In this document: positions 8,360 to 16,778 of the stretch, piece by piece | How positions within the stretch are numbered: position 1 is the stretch's first letter | Layout of the letters: every line of letters starts with the position of its first letter | Assembly: GCA_947495295.1 (NCBI GenBank) | Contig: CANLYJ010000001.1 | Coordinates: forward strand, 372,001 to 436,000 | Length of the DNA: 64,000 bases | Direction of reading: 5' to 3' | Source of the DNA: an uncultured Paracoccaceae bacterium | GTDB lineage: Bacteria > Pseudomonadota > Alphaproteobacteria > Rhodobacterales > Rhodobacteraceae | The notes under the pieces: generated by a model | Seen by the model: only the letters and a program-made list of their open reading frames with translations | Databases searched by the model: none | Told to the model about the DNA's origin: nothing | Made by a program: the position numbers and the translations under genes

Positions 8360-9916
8360 ATGTCTTTTGCCATCCTGCTATTTCTTGCCCCGCTGGCCCT
8401 GATTGCTGCTGCCGTGCTGGCCTTTCGCGGGCCGCAGATGCGTCCGGCCCATGTGCTGCGCTGGGCCGAGCAGTTGACGCTTGCCGCCATTGCCATCGCG
8501 GTTTTGTCCACCATCGCTTTGCTGGCCGAGGGTCCGGCAACAAGCGGCCTGATGGGGTTTGCAGGCCTTGGCATCGCTGCGCGGCTGGATGCCGTCAGCG
8601 TTGTAATGCTGCTGTTGGTCAGTTTTGTGGGTTGGGTCGTTATCCGCTATGCCACGACCTACATGGATGGGGAGACGCGGCAGGGGCCGTTCACGGGATG
8701 GCTTTGCGCCACATTGGCGGCGGTGATGCTGTTGGTGACGGCGGGTAATATCGTGCAACTGGTCCTGGCCTGGATCGCGACCAGCCTGTTCTTGCACAAG
8801 CTGTTATTGTATTATCCGGGCCGGGTGGCCGCACAGCGCGCGGCGCGCAAGAAATGGATCACAGCGCGGATCGGTGATGCGGCATTGCTGGTCGCGGCTG
8901 TCCTGACTTATGCCCAATATGGCACTGGCGACATTGCTACGGTTCTGACCGCGGCACAGGCAGGTCAAGGGCAGGGTGCAGCATGGATTGCCGCCGCATT
9001 GGCGCTGGCCGCGCTCCTGAAATCGGCGCAGTTCCCGACCCATGGCTGGCTGACCGAGGTGATGGAGACGCCAACCCCGGTTTCGGCCTTGCTGCATGCG
9101 GGCGTGATCAATGCAGGCGGTTTTCTGTTGATCCGCTTTGCCGATGTGATGTTGCTGGCCCCCGGTGTACTGGCCTTCCTTGTGATGCTGGGCGGGTTCA
9201 CCGCACTTTATGGCGGGCTGGTGATGTTGACTCAATCGGCGGTCAAGACCTCGCTGGCATGGTCAACCGTGGCCCAGATGGGGTTCATGATCCTGCAATG
9301 TGGTCTGGCGCTGTTCCCGCTGGCTTTGCTGCATATCGTGGCGCATTCGCTTTACAAAGCGCATGCATTCCTGGCCTCCGGCATGGCTGTTGATAATGTG
9401 GCGGCGATCCGCAGGCCGGGACCGGTGGCCATCCCCAATGGGCTGGCCGTGCTGCGCGCCTTTGCCATTGCGCTGGTGATCTATGCCGGTGTGGCCTTCG
9501 CCTTTGGGATTTCCACCAAATCGCCGCAAGCCATCGCATTGGGCGCGATCCTGATCTTTGGTGTGGCTTATCTGCTGGCGCAGGGGCTTGCCGATGCGGC
9601 GCCGCGTGTGCTGACCCAACGCATGGCAGCCTATTCGGTGGCGGCAGCGGTGGGATATTTTGCCCTGCAAACGGCCGCCGCTTGGCTGATGGCAGGCACT
9701 TTGCCCGCCACGCCTGCACCCGGCCCGCTGGAATGGGTGTTGATCCTGCTTGCCCTGTTCAGCTTTGGTCTGGTCGCGTTGGCGCAGGCACTGTTCCCGC
9801 TATGGGCCTATCACCCGGCGGCGGCCGGCCTGCGGGTTCACCTGTCCAACGGGCTTTATGCCAATGCCGTTTTTGACAAGCTGCTGCGCGGCTGGTCGGT
9901 CAAGAACCTGTCCTGA
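8360..9916 (+). CDS. dabB: DabB-type proton-conducting membrane subunit (NuoL family)
   Basis: A 518-residue polytopic protein of the NuoL/MrpA family (proton-conducting membrane transporter). It has about 13-14 hydrophobic segments, the lysine and histidine pattern of the antiporter fold (for example K-S-A-Q-F-P-T-H-G-W-L near residues 225-235) and the motif M-E-T-P-T-P-V-S-A-L-L-H-A-G. ATG 8360 is chosen because GGAGAGA lies upstream and the first membrane helix follows at once; the open frame from 8285 has no such site. The next gene is DabA-like, so this is the membrane half of a DAB dissolved-inorganic-carbon accumulation complex rather than part of complex I, whose other subunits are absent here. 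Confidence 0.88.
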   Translation: MSFAILLFLAPLALIAAAVLAFRGPQMRPAHVLRWAEQLTLAAIAIAVLSTIALLAEGPATSGLMGFAGLGIAARLDAVSVVMLLLVSFVGWVVIRYATTYMDGETRQGPFTGWLCATLAAVMLLVTAGNIVQLVLAWIATSLFLHKLLLYYPGRVAAQRAARKKWITARIGDAALLVAAVLTYAQYGTGDIATVLTAAQAGQGQGAAWIAAALALAALLKSAQFPTHGWLTEVMETPTPVSALLHAGVINAGGFLLIRFADVMLLAPGVLAFLVMLGGFTALYGGLVMLTQSAVKTSLAWSTVAQMGFMILQCGLALFPLALLHIVAHSLYKAHAFLASGMAVDNVAAIRRPGPVAIPNGLAVLRAFAIALVIYAGVAFAFGISTKSPQAIALGAILIFGVAYLLAQGLADAAPRVLTQRMAAYSVAAAVGYFALQTAAAWLMAGTLPATPAPGPLEWVLILLALFSFGLVALAQALFPLWAYHPAAAGLRVHLSNGLYANAVFDKLLRGWSVKNLS

Positions 9917-9937
9917 TTGATGCAAAGGAATATCCTG

Positions 9938-12334
9938 ATGACGACACCCAAAAAGCTTTCAAACAAGGCATTGCTTGCTGCGACAGATACTGCCGTGCGG
10001 GCCATTCCACCGGTCTGGCCGCTTGCCTCATCAGTTGCAGTGAACCCGTTTCTGGGCCAGACAGACCAAGATCTGGCACAGGTTGCCGCAAGGTTGGGCC
10101 GCATTGGTGGCGTGCCTGTGACCATGCCCCGCGACTGGTATGACGCCAGGATCAAGGATGGCACGATCACCGATGCCGATCTGCTGGCCGCGCTGGGCGG
10201 TCGGACAGACATTCATCTGGCCGCGCTCAAGCAAATGGCCGCGACCAATGTGGATGCGCCCGCACCGCAGCCAACGGTGGCTGATCTGGCCGCTGATGCC
10301 TCTGGCATTGATTGGCCGGGCATTGTCGCCGATCGTTTTGGCAGTTGGGCGGCGGGATATTTTGATCAGGGTCAGGCGTTGTGGGCCGCGCCGCGCAGGC
10401 GGGGGGCCTATGACGCATGGCGGCAATATGCGACCCATGATCTGACGCCTGAAATCGCGGGCTTGGGCGGTTTTGCCCAGTTTGTCAGCGAAACGCCTGA
10501 TGCGTCAGATGCGGCAACCGCCCGCGCGGCAAAACGGTTGGGCCTGTCAGCAGATGCATTGCAGACCTATTTCCATCAGCTGTTGTTTTCACTGGGGGGC
10601 TGGGCGCAGGTGGCCCGTTATCATCTGTGGCAGGCTGAACTGGCCGAGGGCACCGACCAGACGATCACCGATCTGTTGGCCATCCGGCTGTTGTGGGAAG
10701 AGGCGTTGCTGATCCAGTATGAGGATCAGATTGGCGCGCAATGGCAGGCGGTGAAGGCTGTCCATGCTGCCCCTGTCACCCCGGATGCCGACATGCAAGC
10801 CAATGCGATCCTGCAAGAAGCATGGGAACGCGCCGAGCAGCGCAAACTGGCAGATGACCTGTCCGCTGATCCCGCAGAGCGGACCACTGAGCGGCCAGCG
10901 ATGCAGGCCGCATTCTGCATTGATGTCCGGTCAGAGGTGTTCCGCCGCGCGTTGGAATCTGTTGATCCCGGTATCCAGACTCTTGGTTTTGCGGGCTTCT
11001 TTGGCTTGACCGCATCACATAAGGGGTTCGCCTCTGATGTTGAGGAATTGCGCCTGCCGGTGCTGCTGAACCCCGGTGTCAGTTCCACCGCGCAGGGCGA
11101 TGATTTGCATGTGGATCAGAACGCCCGGTTCAGGGCGCGTGCCAGCCGGGCCTGGGGACGGTTCAAGCTGGCGGCTGTGTCGTCATTCGCGTTTGTAGAG
11201 GCGATGGGCCCGGTTTATGTGGGTAAATTGCTGCGCGATGCGCTGAACCTTGCGCCCAATGATGTGCCAAACGGGCCTGCGCCCCGGCTTGACCCAGCGC
11301 TGGATCTGGATGCCCAGATCGACGCGGCTGAGACGATCCTGCGCGCCATGTCATTCACCGACAATTTCGCCCGGCTGGTTGTGCTGGCAGGGCATGGGGC
11401 CAATGTCGTCAACAACCCCTTTGCCAGTGGTCTGCATTGCGGTGCTTGTGGCGGTTATTCCGGTGAAGTGAATGCCCGCCTGTTGGCTGGTTTGTTGAAT
11501 GGGCCGGATGTGCGCAAGGGGTTGGCCGACAGGGGCATCGTGATCCCCGATGACACGTTGTTTGTGGCCGGGTTGCATGACACGACAACTGATGCGGTCA
11601 CCCTGTATGACCCCGACGTGCCGACAGCCGCCCATGTTGCTGATCTGGGCCGGGCGAAGGCCTGGTTCGCCTCTGCCGGTGCGGTGACCCGGGGCGAGCG
11701 TGCCTTGCGTTTGCCGCGTGCCGCTGGTGATACTGACATCCCGCTGCGCAGTCGCGACTGGGCCGAAACCCGGCCTGAATGGGCGCTGGCGGGCTGCAAG
11801 GCTTTCATCGCCGCCCCCCGCCACCGCACGGCGGGCAAAAGCATGGAAGGCCGCGCCTTTCTGCATGATTATGATTGGCAGAATGACAAGGCGTTCGGCG
11901 TTCTTGAATTGATCATGACCGCCCCTGTGGTTGTGGCCAGCTGGATCAGCCTGCAATATTACGGATCGACCGTGGCCCCGGACACGTTTGGGTCGGGCAA
12001 CAAGCTGCTGCACAACGTCACCGGCGGGATTGGCGTGATCGAAGGCAATGGCGGCACGTTGCGCGCTGGCCTGCCATGGCAGTCGGTGCATGAGGGCGAG
12101 GGGTATGCCCATGATCCGCTGCGCCTTTCTGTCTGTATCGAAGCACCACGTGAAGCGATGAGTGATGTTTTGCGGCGGCATGACGGGGTGCGCGCCTTGT
12201 TTGATAACCGCTGGCTGCATCTGTTTGCGCTGGATGAGAACGGCCAGATGGCGTGGCGTTACGAGGGCGATCTGGAATGGTCTGCCGTGGCAGACGTACC
12301 GAAGGCCTATCCTGAGTTGAAGGCAGCGAGCTAG
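9938..12334 (+). CDS. dabA: DabA-type DUF2309 zinc protein, inorganic carbon accumulation
   Basis: A 798-residue DUF2309 protein. DabA proteins have a beta-carbonic-anhydrase-like zinc site with ligands C-x-D, H and C; all are present here: C327-x-D329 in C-I-D-V-R, H486 in G-H-G-A-N, and C501 in L-H-C-G-A-C. The H-to-C spacing of 15 matches the characterised Halothiobacillus protein. With DabB it is thought to convert CO2 to bicarbonate one-way, driven by the cation gradient. The start is ATG 9938, preceded by AAAGGA; TTG 9917 and ATG 9920 directly follow the dabB stop but lack a site. The operon is dabB-dabA, divergent from a LysR gene. It ends at a dispersed repeat. Confidence 0.9.
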   Translation: MTTPKKLSNKALLAATDTAVRAIPPVWPLASSVAVNPFLGQTDQDLAQVAARLGRIGGVPVTMPRDWYDARIKDGTITDADLLAALGGRTDIHLAALKQMAATNVDAPAPQPTVADLAADASGIDWPGIVADRFGSWAAGYFDQGQALWAAPRRRGAYDAWRQYATHDLTPEIAGLGGFAQFVSETPDASDAATARAAKRLGLSADALQTYFHQLLFSLGGWAQVARYHLWQAELAEGTDQTITDLLAIRLLWEEALLIQYEDQIGAQWQAVKAVHAAPVTPDADMQANAILQEAWERAEQRKLADDLSADPAERTTERPAMQAAFCIDVRSEVFRRALESVDPGIQTLGFAGFFGLTASHKGFASDVEELRLPVLLNPGVSSTAQGDDLHVDQNARFRARASRAWGRFKLAAVSSFAFVEAMGPVYVGKLLRDALNLAPNDVPNGPAPRLDPALDLDAQIDAAETILRAMSFTDNFARLVVLAGHGANVVNNPFASGLHCGACGGYSGEVNARLLAGLLNGPDVRKGLADRGIVIPDDTLFVAGLHDTTTDAVTLYDPDVPTAAHVADLGRAKAWFASAGAVTRGERALRLPRAAGDTDIPLRSRDWAETRPEWALAGCKAFIAAPRHRTAGKSMEGRAFLHDYDWQNDKAFGVLELIMTAPVVVASWISLQYYGSTVAPDTFGSGNKLLHNVTGGIGVIEGNGGTLRAGLPWQSVHEGEGYAHDPLRLSVCIEAPREAMSDVLRRHDGVRALFDNRWLHLFALDENGQMAWRYEGDLEWSAVADVPKAYPELKAAS

Positions 12335-12344
12335 GGTCAGGACC

Positions 12345-12447
12345 CTAGTCACCCGGAATCTTAAGTTTGCCGCTTTGAATAGTCCCCGGATCGTCTGCGA
12401 TCCGGTTCGCAGTTGATCAATGTTGCGCATGACGGTTCCGGGTGAGC
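12345..12447. repeat. Dispersed palindromic element, copy 1
   Basis: About 100 bases that can fold into one long imperfect hairpin. The outer arms are GTCACCCGGAA (from 12348) and TTCCGGGTGA (near 12436-12445); the apex is CCGGATCG-TCTG-CGATCCGG (12387-12406). The same element, with the same CTAGTCACCCG left end and the same apex, occurs at 43618-43718. It directly follows the dabA stop, which itself lies in a small hairpin (CTAGGGTC/GACCCTAG, 12331-12348). It may act as a terminator or be a mobile REP/MITE-like unit. Confidence 0.75.
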
Positions 12448-12519
12448 TGGGCCTGCCCCAACCCCGGTCTATTCATCGACAATCCCCCGGAAAATGACTG
12501 TCATGAGAACGTCACTTGA

Positions 12520-12542
12520 TTTAATTCCATGATGGAATGAAA
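12520..12542. promoter_or_regulatory. 23-bp palindromic operator candidate for the ROK repressor
   Basis: TTTAATTCCAT-G-ATGGAATGAAA is a palindrome with one mismatch in 11 pairs, ending 28 bases before the sugar-binding-protein start. The operon it precedes encodes its own ROK-type repressor, so this is the likely operator (inference). A possible -35 element TTGATT overlaps its left end at 12516-12521. Confidence 0.55.
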
Positions 12543-12570
12543 ATGATGTGGTCATTTGGAGGGACACATC

Positions 12571-13842
12571 ATGAAATCGATTCGTATTGCTTTGGGGGCA
12601 ATGGTGCTGGGCGCGGGTATGGCGCAGGCGCAGGATACGACACTGACCTTTATGTCGTGGGACCCCGACCAGTTGGAGGTCGAAAAGGAGGCGATTGCCG
12701 CTTTTGAGGCCGCCAATCCAGGCGTCACCGTTGAGGCAACCGCCATGCCGCCCAAGGATTACTGGCCGCGCCTGTCAGCGCTTGCCGCGTCCGGGGATTT
12801 GCCCGATGTCTTTATGATGTCGTCGGGTTTCGTCAAGGAATGGGCGGCGGCTGGCAACCTTAAGGACCTGTCTGGCGTTGTTTCGGACGACCAATTGGCG
12901 GGCTACTATGAAGGCGCCGCATCGGTTGGTGTGATCAACGATCAGCGTGTGGCGTTCCCGCAAAACTGGGTCGCACCGGTCCTGTATTACAATATTGATA
13001 TGTTCGAGGCCGCAGGGGTCGAGACCCCGCAACCGGATTGGACATGGGATGATTTCCTGAATGCTGCCAAGGCGCTGACCATTGATGAGGATGGTGACGG
13101 TGATGCCGAAACCTATGGTATGTCGCTTTATGGTCGTTACGCCCATATCGAACCTTGGGTGTTCCGCAATGGTGGCCGTTACCTGAATGCCGATGAAACC
13201 GCGCTGGAGCTTAATGACGAAGCCGTCAATGCGCTGCAATTCCTGACCGATCTGGTGAATGTCCATGGGGTGGCCCCGCAGCCGCAGGAAATGGAAGGCG
13301 TGCGCCAGCAGGATATCATGCCGCTGGGCATGGCCGCGATGTGGGTCGATGGGTCCTGGAACATTGCCAATACACGATCCATTGTCGGCGATGATTTCCG
13401 TTGGGGGATTGCGCAGGTGCCGCTGGGCCCGGATGCGACGCCGGACAATGCTGCCGCCTATGCCTGGGCGGATATGCTGTCGGTTGGTGCGGGCAGCGAT
13501 AACCCGGACCTCGCCTGGGCCTTTATCCAGCATATGGTGGGTGAAGGGCGGCAAGCCTCTGATTTCCTTGGTGGCAAGGTGCCTGCCTATATCGATATTG
13601 CCACGTCAGAGGCTTGGCTGGAGACTGATCAGATGCCCACAAACAAGGGTCTGCTTCTCGATATCGGGGCGCAGAATGTCTATACCGGGTTTTCCAAGAA
13701 TTGGAGCGGGTGGCGCGGATACGATTCCACCGGATCATCGGGTATGAATGGTGAGTTGGATGAGGTGCTGAACGGGCGCAAGTCACTGGATGATGCCATT
13801 GAGGCGCTTGTCATCTACGGCAACGACATCCTGTCACGCTAA
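12571..13842 (+). CDS. CUT1 sugar ABC transporter substrate-binding protein
   Basis: A 423-residue periplasmic binding protein of the MalE/UgpB class (SBP family 1). It has a Sec signal peptide, about 20 residues ending A-Q-A, followed by the usual first strand T-L-T-F-M-S-W-D. Start ATG 12571 has GGAGGG 8 bases upstream. Family role: captures an oligosaccharide or sugar derivative and delivers it to the two permeases encoded next. The operon order is binding protein, two permeases, ROK regulator, ATPase, Gfo/Idh/MocA oxidoreductase, PP2C-like phosphatase. No glycosidase accompanies it, so the substrate is open; a monosaccharide, polyol or glycoside processed by the oxidoreductase is plausible. 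Confidence 0.9.
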   Translation: MKSIRIALGAMVLGAGMAQAQDTTLTFMSWDPDQLEVEKEAIAAFEAANPGVTVEATAMPPKDYWPRLSALAASGDLPDVFMMSSGFVKEWAAAGNLKDLSGVVSDDQLAGYYEGAASVGVINDQRVAFPQNWVAPVLYYNIDMFEAAGVETPQPDWTWDDFLNAAKALTIDEDGDGDAETYGMSLYGRYAHIEPWVFRNGGRYLNADETALELNDEAVNALQFLTDLVNVHGVAPQPQEMEGVRQQDIMPLGMAAMWVDGSWNIANTRSIVGDDFRWGIAQVPLGPDATPDNAAAYAWADMLSVGAGSDNPDLAWAFIQHMVGEGRQASDFLGGKVPAYIDIATSEAWLETDQMPTNKGLLLDIGAQNVYTGFSKNWSGWRGYDSTGSSGMNGELDEVLNGRKSLDDAIEALVIYGNDILSR

Positions 13843-13853
13843 GCTGTCCCAGA

Positions 13854-13890
13854 GGTGGGCCGGGTGCGTCATGATTTGCCCCGGCCCGCC
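13854..13890 (+). promoter_or_regulatory. Intercistronic hairpin between binding protein and permease
   Basis: GGTGGGCCGGG (13854-13864) can pair with CCCGGCCCGCC (13880-13890) with one mismatch. It lies in the 76-base gap after the binding-protein stop, has no T tail, and resembles the malE-malF type of 3'-stabilising hairpin that lets the binding protein be made in excess. Confidence 0.5.
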
Positions 13891-13918
13891 ATTTAACCGC
13901 CGATAAGGCCGCCCCACC

Positions 13919-14797
13919 ATGCGCAGTAATCGCAAAATCCGGATCACGGCGCTGTTGTTTCTCGCGCCGACCATCATTGGTCTGTTGGTGTTCCGGCTGA
14001 TCCCGATCGGCTGGTCCTTTGCCCTGTCATTTTATGACTGGAAGATTTTTGACACCCCGCAATTCGTGGGGCTGGGCAATTATGCGCATATCTTTACCTC
14101 GCCCACGGCGCATAAAGTGTTCCTGAATTCGGCATATTTTTCAGCGATCTATGTGCCTGGGTCCATCGCATTGGCGCTGGTTCTGGCGGTGTTGTTGAAT
14201 AACGGGCTGCGGAGTTCGGCGTTTTTCCGGGGCGCGTTCTTTTTGCCCTATATCACCTCGACCGTGGCAGTCACCCTGGCCTGGCGCTGGATTTTCTCGA
14301 CCAAGTTCGGGCTGTTGAACAATGCGTTGGACTGGGTTGGCGTGGACAATCCGCCCGCTTGGCTGGCAGATCCGATGTGGGCCTTGCCTGCCGTCGCGCT
14401 GGTGTCGATCTGGAAGGATGTGGGGTTTTACATGATCCTGTTGTTAGCTGGATTGCAAACCATTGATCCCACCCTGTACGAGGCCGCACGGGTGGACGGG
14501 GCCAAACCGGTGCAGCGGTTTTTCAAGATCACCGTGCCGATGCTGTCGCGCAGCCTGTTTTTCGTGCTGATCCTGGCCCTTGTCCGTTCCACCCAGACAT
14601 TTGAAATCACCTATGCGCTGACCAATGGCGGCCCGAACCGGGCATCCACCACATTGGCGTTTTACGTTTATCAAAACGCTTTTGTTGAGTTCGAGATGGG
14701 CTATGCCGCAGCCCTGTCATACATCATGTGTTTCATTCTGGGCCTGCTGACGCTGACAAATTTCTATTTCCGCAAGAGGTGGGTGCATGAAGACTGA
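13919..14797 (+). CDS. Sugar ABC transporter permease, MalF-like
   Basis: A 292-residue inner-membrane protein with six hydrophobic segments and the ABC-contact loop E-A-A-R-V-D-G-A-K-P-V-Q-R-F-F-K-I near residues 190-206, which docks on the ATPase. It is the first of two CUT1 permeases after the binding-protein gene, and its end overlaps the next permease by 11 bases. It forms the translocation channel with the second permease. Length and topology are normal for MalF-type proteins without the large periplasmic insertion of enteric MalF. Confidence 0.9.
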   Translation: MRSNRKIRITALLFLAPTIIGLLVFRLIPIGWSFALSFYDWKIFDTPQFVGLGNYAHIFTSPTAHKVFLNSAYFSAIYVPGSIALALVLAVLLNNGLRSSAFFRGAFFLPYITSTVAVTLAWRWIFSTKFGLLNNALDWVGVDNPPAWLADPMWALPAVALVSIWKDVGFYMILLLAGLQTIDPTLYEAARVDGAKPVQRFFKITVPMLSRSLFFVLILALVRSTQTFEITYALTNGGPNRASTTLAFYVYQNAFVEFEMGYAAALSYIMCFILGLLTLTNFYFRKRWVHED

Positions 14798-15650
14798 TAT
14801 CCACCCAAACAGAGGCACTGGCCGCGGCACATTATTCGCCCTTTACGCGGTACTGATCGCCTATGCGCTGATCACGCTGATGCCGTTCATCTGGATGCTG
14901 GTCACCAGCTTCAAAGAGGCGCGCGATGTTTTCAAACTGCCCCCCAGCTTTGTGCCGACAAAGCTGTTTACCGATGAACCTTTTGCGAATTACACCGAAA
15001 TCTGGACCCAGCGGGATTTTGTGATCTTCTTTCGCAACTCTGCCTTCGTGTCCTTTATGGCTGCTATCGGGCAGGTGTTTGCCACCTCGCTGGCCGGTTA
15101 CGCCTTTGCCCGGTTGGACCTACCGGGCAAGAACTGGTTGTTTGCCTTGGTGCTGGTCACCGCCTTTGTGCCGGTTGAGGTCACCATCATCCCCGAATTT
15201 CTGATCATGCGTGGCCTGGGCTGGATTGATACGTTCCTGCCCCTGATCGTACCGTCCTTTCTGGTGGGGGCCTTTGGCACCTTCATGCTGCGCGAATATT
15301 TCGGCAGCTTGCCCAAGGATTATGGCGATGCGGCTTATGTCGACGGGGCGACGCCGTTTCAGATCTTCTGGAAGGTCTATCTGCCGCTGGCGCAGCCCGC
15401 GCTGGTGTCGATCTTTGTCATCGCTTTCATCAATAACTGGGACGAGTTATTGCGCCCCTTACTGTTCCTGAACTCGGATGAATTGAAAACCGTTCCCTTG
15501 GGCCTGATGTCATTTGTCAGCCAGTATGAGGCGTCATGGACATTGTTGATGGCGGGTTCTGTCATTTCGACATTGCCGTTGATCGTGATCTATATGCTGA
15601 CCCAACGCTATGTCCTGCAAGGCTTTGTTGGCGGTGGGGTAAAGGGGTGA
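14787..15650 (+). CDS. Sugar ABC transporter permease, MalG-like
   Basis: A 287-residue inner-membrane protein with six hydrophobic segments. The EAA-type loop appears as D-A-A-Y-V-D-G-A-T-P-F-Q-I-F-W-K-V near residues 182-198, and the C-terminus ends in the usual F-V-G-G-G-V-K-G. The start lies 11 bases inside the previous gene and its stop overlaps the next start by one base, so translation of the permeases and the ROK regulator is likely coupled. It pairs with the MalF-like subunit to form the channel of this importer. Confidence 0.9.
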   Translation: MKTDIHPNRGTGRGTLFALYAVLIAYALITLMPFIWMLVTSFKEARDVFKLPPSFVPTKLFTDEPFANYTEIWTQRDFVIFFRNSAFVSFMAAIGQVFATSLAGYAFARLDLPGKNWLFALVLVTAFVPVEVTIIPEFLIMRGLGWIDTFLPLIVPSFLVGAFGTFMLREYFGSLPKDYGDAAYVDGATPFQIFWKVYLPLAQPALVSIFVIAFINNWDELLRPLLFLNSDELKTVPLGLMSFVSQYEASWTLLMAGSVISTLPLIVIYMLTQRYVLQGFVGGGVKG

Positions 15651-16768
15651 TGCTGATGCAAACACCGCCTGCGATGACGGATAACCAGCGCGCTGTTCTG
15701 GGCGCGGTTTTGGCCGTGCCGGATCAGCAACGGCTGGAATTGAGCATCGGATTGGGCCTGTCTGCCCAGACGATCATGCGTGCAGTGCTGCCGTTGATCG
15801 ACAGTGGCGTGTTGTTGGAACGGACGGAACCCGCCGCAGGGCGGGGCAAACCTGCGCGCAGTTTGCGTTTCGCCCCCGGTACCCTTGCGACATTGGGGAT
15901 CAGTGTTGCGTCTGACCATATACGGGTCAGTTGCAGCGATCTGGCCGGCGCGAAGCTGTTGACCGCCAAGCGCGCCCGCGCTTACGAGACCGCTGCCGCG
16001 CAACTGGACGATCTGGATGAGCTGGTTGCGGCAGTGATGGCAGGTTTGCCTGACGGTGCCATTCTGGTGGGTGCAGGCGTTTCGGTGCAGGGTTATCTGC
16101 TGGATGGTGGCAGGCGCATTCTGGCGCGTGTCGATCCGGCAGGTTGGGCCGCTGTTGATCTGGCCGCCCGGTTGCGGGACCAGTTGGGCCTGCCCGTGCA
16201 TCTGATGAATGACGGGAAAACGCTGGCCTCCAGCCTGATCCGCACCGCACCCGAGCCGAATTTTCTATGCGTGCATCTGGGCACCGGGGTTGGCGGTGGT
16301 TTGGTCAGCAATGGCACGCTTATCGTCGGGGCCAATGGGAATGCGGGCGAGATTGGCCAGTTCTTTCCCCATGGCCCTGATCGGCCGATTGAACAGACCT
16401 TCCAACGCGCGGCTGGTTTGAAAGATTGGTCCGGCTGGAACGGTATTGCCGCCTTGCCTGCCGCAGATCAGGATCGTTTGACTGCAAGGTTGGAAAGTGC
16501 CGGTGCGATGATCGGTGATGTTCTGGCACAGGCGCTTGCCTTGCTTGATTTCCAGGCCGCTTACATCTGTTCGCGCATGCCTGCTGACTTGTTGCAGGCG
16601 CTGGTCGCGCAGATTGCTGTCATGCCGTTGGGCCAAGACCTTGCCGGTGCCGGGCCGGATCAGACCAACCCGCCCCCCGCCGTGCATGCCTGCCATGTCC
16701 CCAATCATGCCAACCTTGCCTGCCGTATGGCAGCCGAGGCGTTTCTGTCGCCGACTGCCCCTTGCTGA
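15650..16768 (+). CDS. ROK-family transcriptional regulator
   Basis: A 372-residue protein with an N-terminal winged HTH (about residues 10-60: L-S-A-Q-T-I-M-R-A-V-x-x-L-x-x-x-G-V-L) and a ROK sugar-kinase-like domain containing N-D-G-K near residue 186 and the phosphate motif G-T-G-V-G-G-G near residues 210-216. The usual ROK E-x-G-H reads E-I-G-Q here, and the C-x-C-G-x-x-G-C zinc cluster is absent, so it is a divergent sensor without kinase activity. It probably represses this operon and is released by the imported sugar (inference). ATG 15650 overlaps the permease stop as TGATG; ATG 15656 is an alternative. Confidence 0.82.
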   Translation: MLMQTPPAMTDNQRAVLGAVLAVPDQQRLELSIGLGLSAQTIMRAVLPLIDSGVLLERTEPAAGRGKPARSLRFAPGTLATLGISVASDHIRVSCSDLAGAKLLTAKRARAYETAAAQLDDLDELVAAVMAGLPDGAILVGAGVSVQGYLLDGGRRILARVDPAGWAAVDLAARLRDQLGLPVHLMNDGKTLASSLIRTAPEPNFLCVHLGTGVGGGLVSNGTLIVGANGNAGEIGQFFPHGPDRPIEQTFQRAAGLKDWSGWNGIAALPAADQDRLTARLESAGAMIGDVLAQALALLDFQAAYICSRMPADLLQALVAQIAVMPLGQDLAGAGPDQTNPPPAVHACHVPNHANLACRMAAEAFLSPTAPC

Positions 16769-16778
16769 AAGACTGCCC

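Noticed and set aside
11351-12430. 359-codon minus-strand frame opposite dabA
   Set aside because: Antisense to the conserved zinc-site half of DabA; no recognisable domain or start signal.
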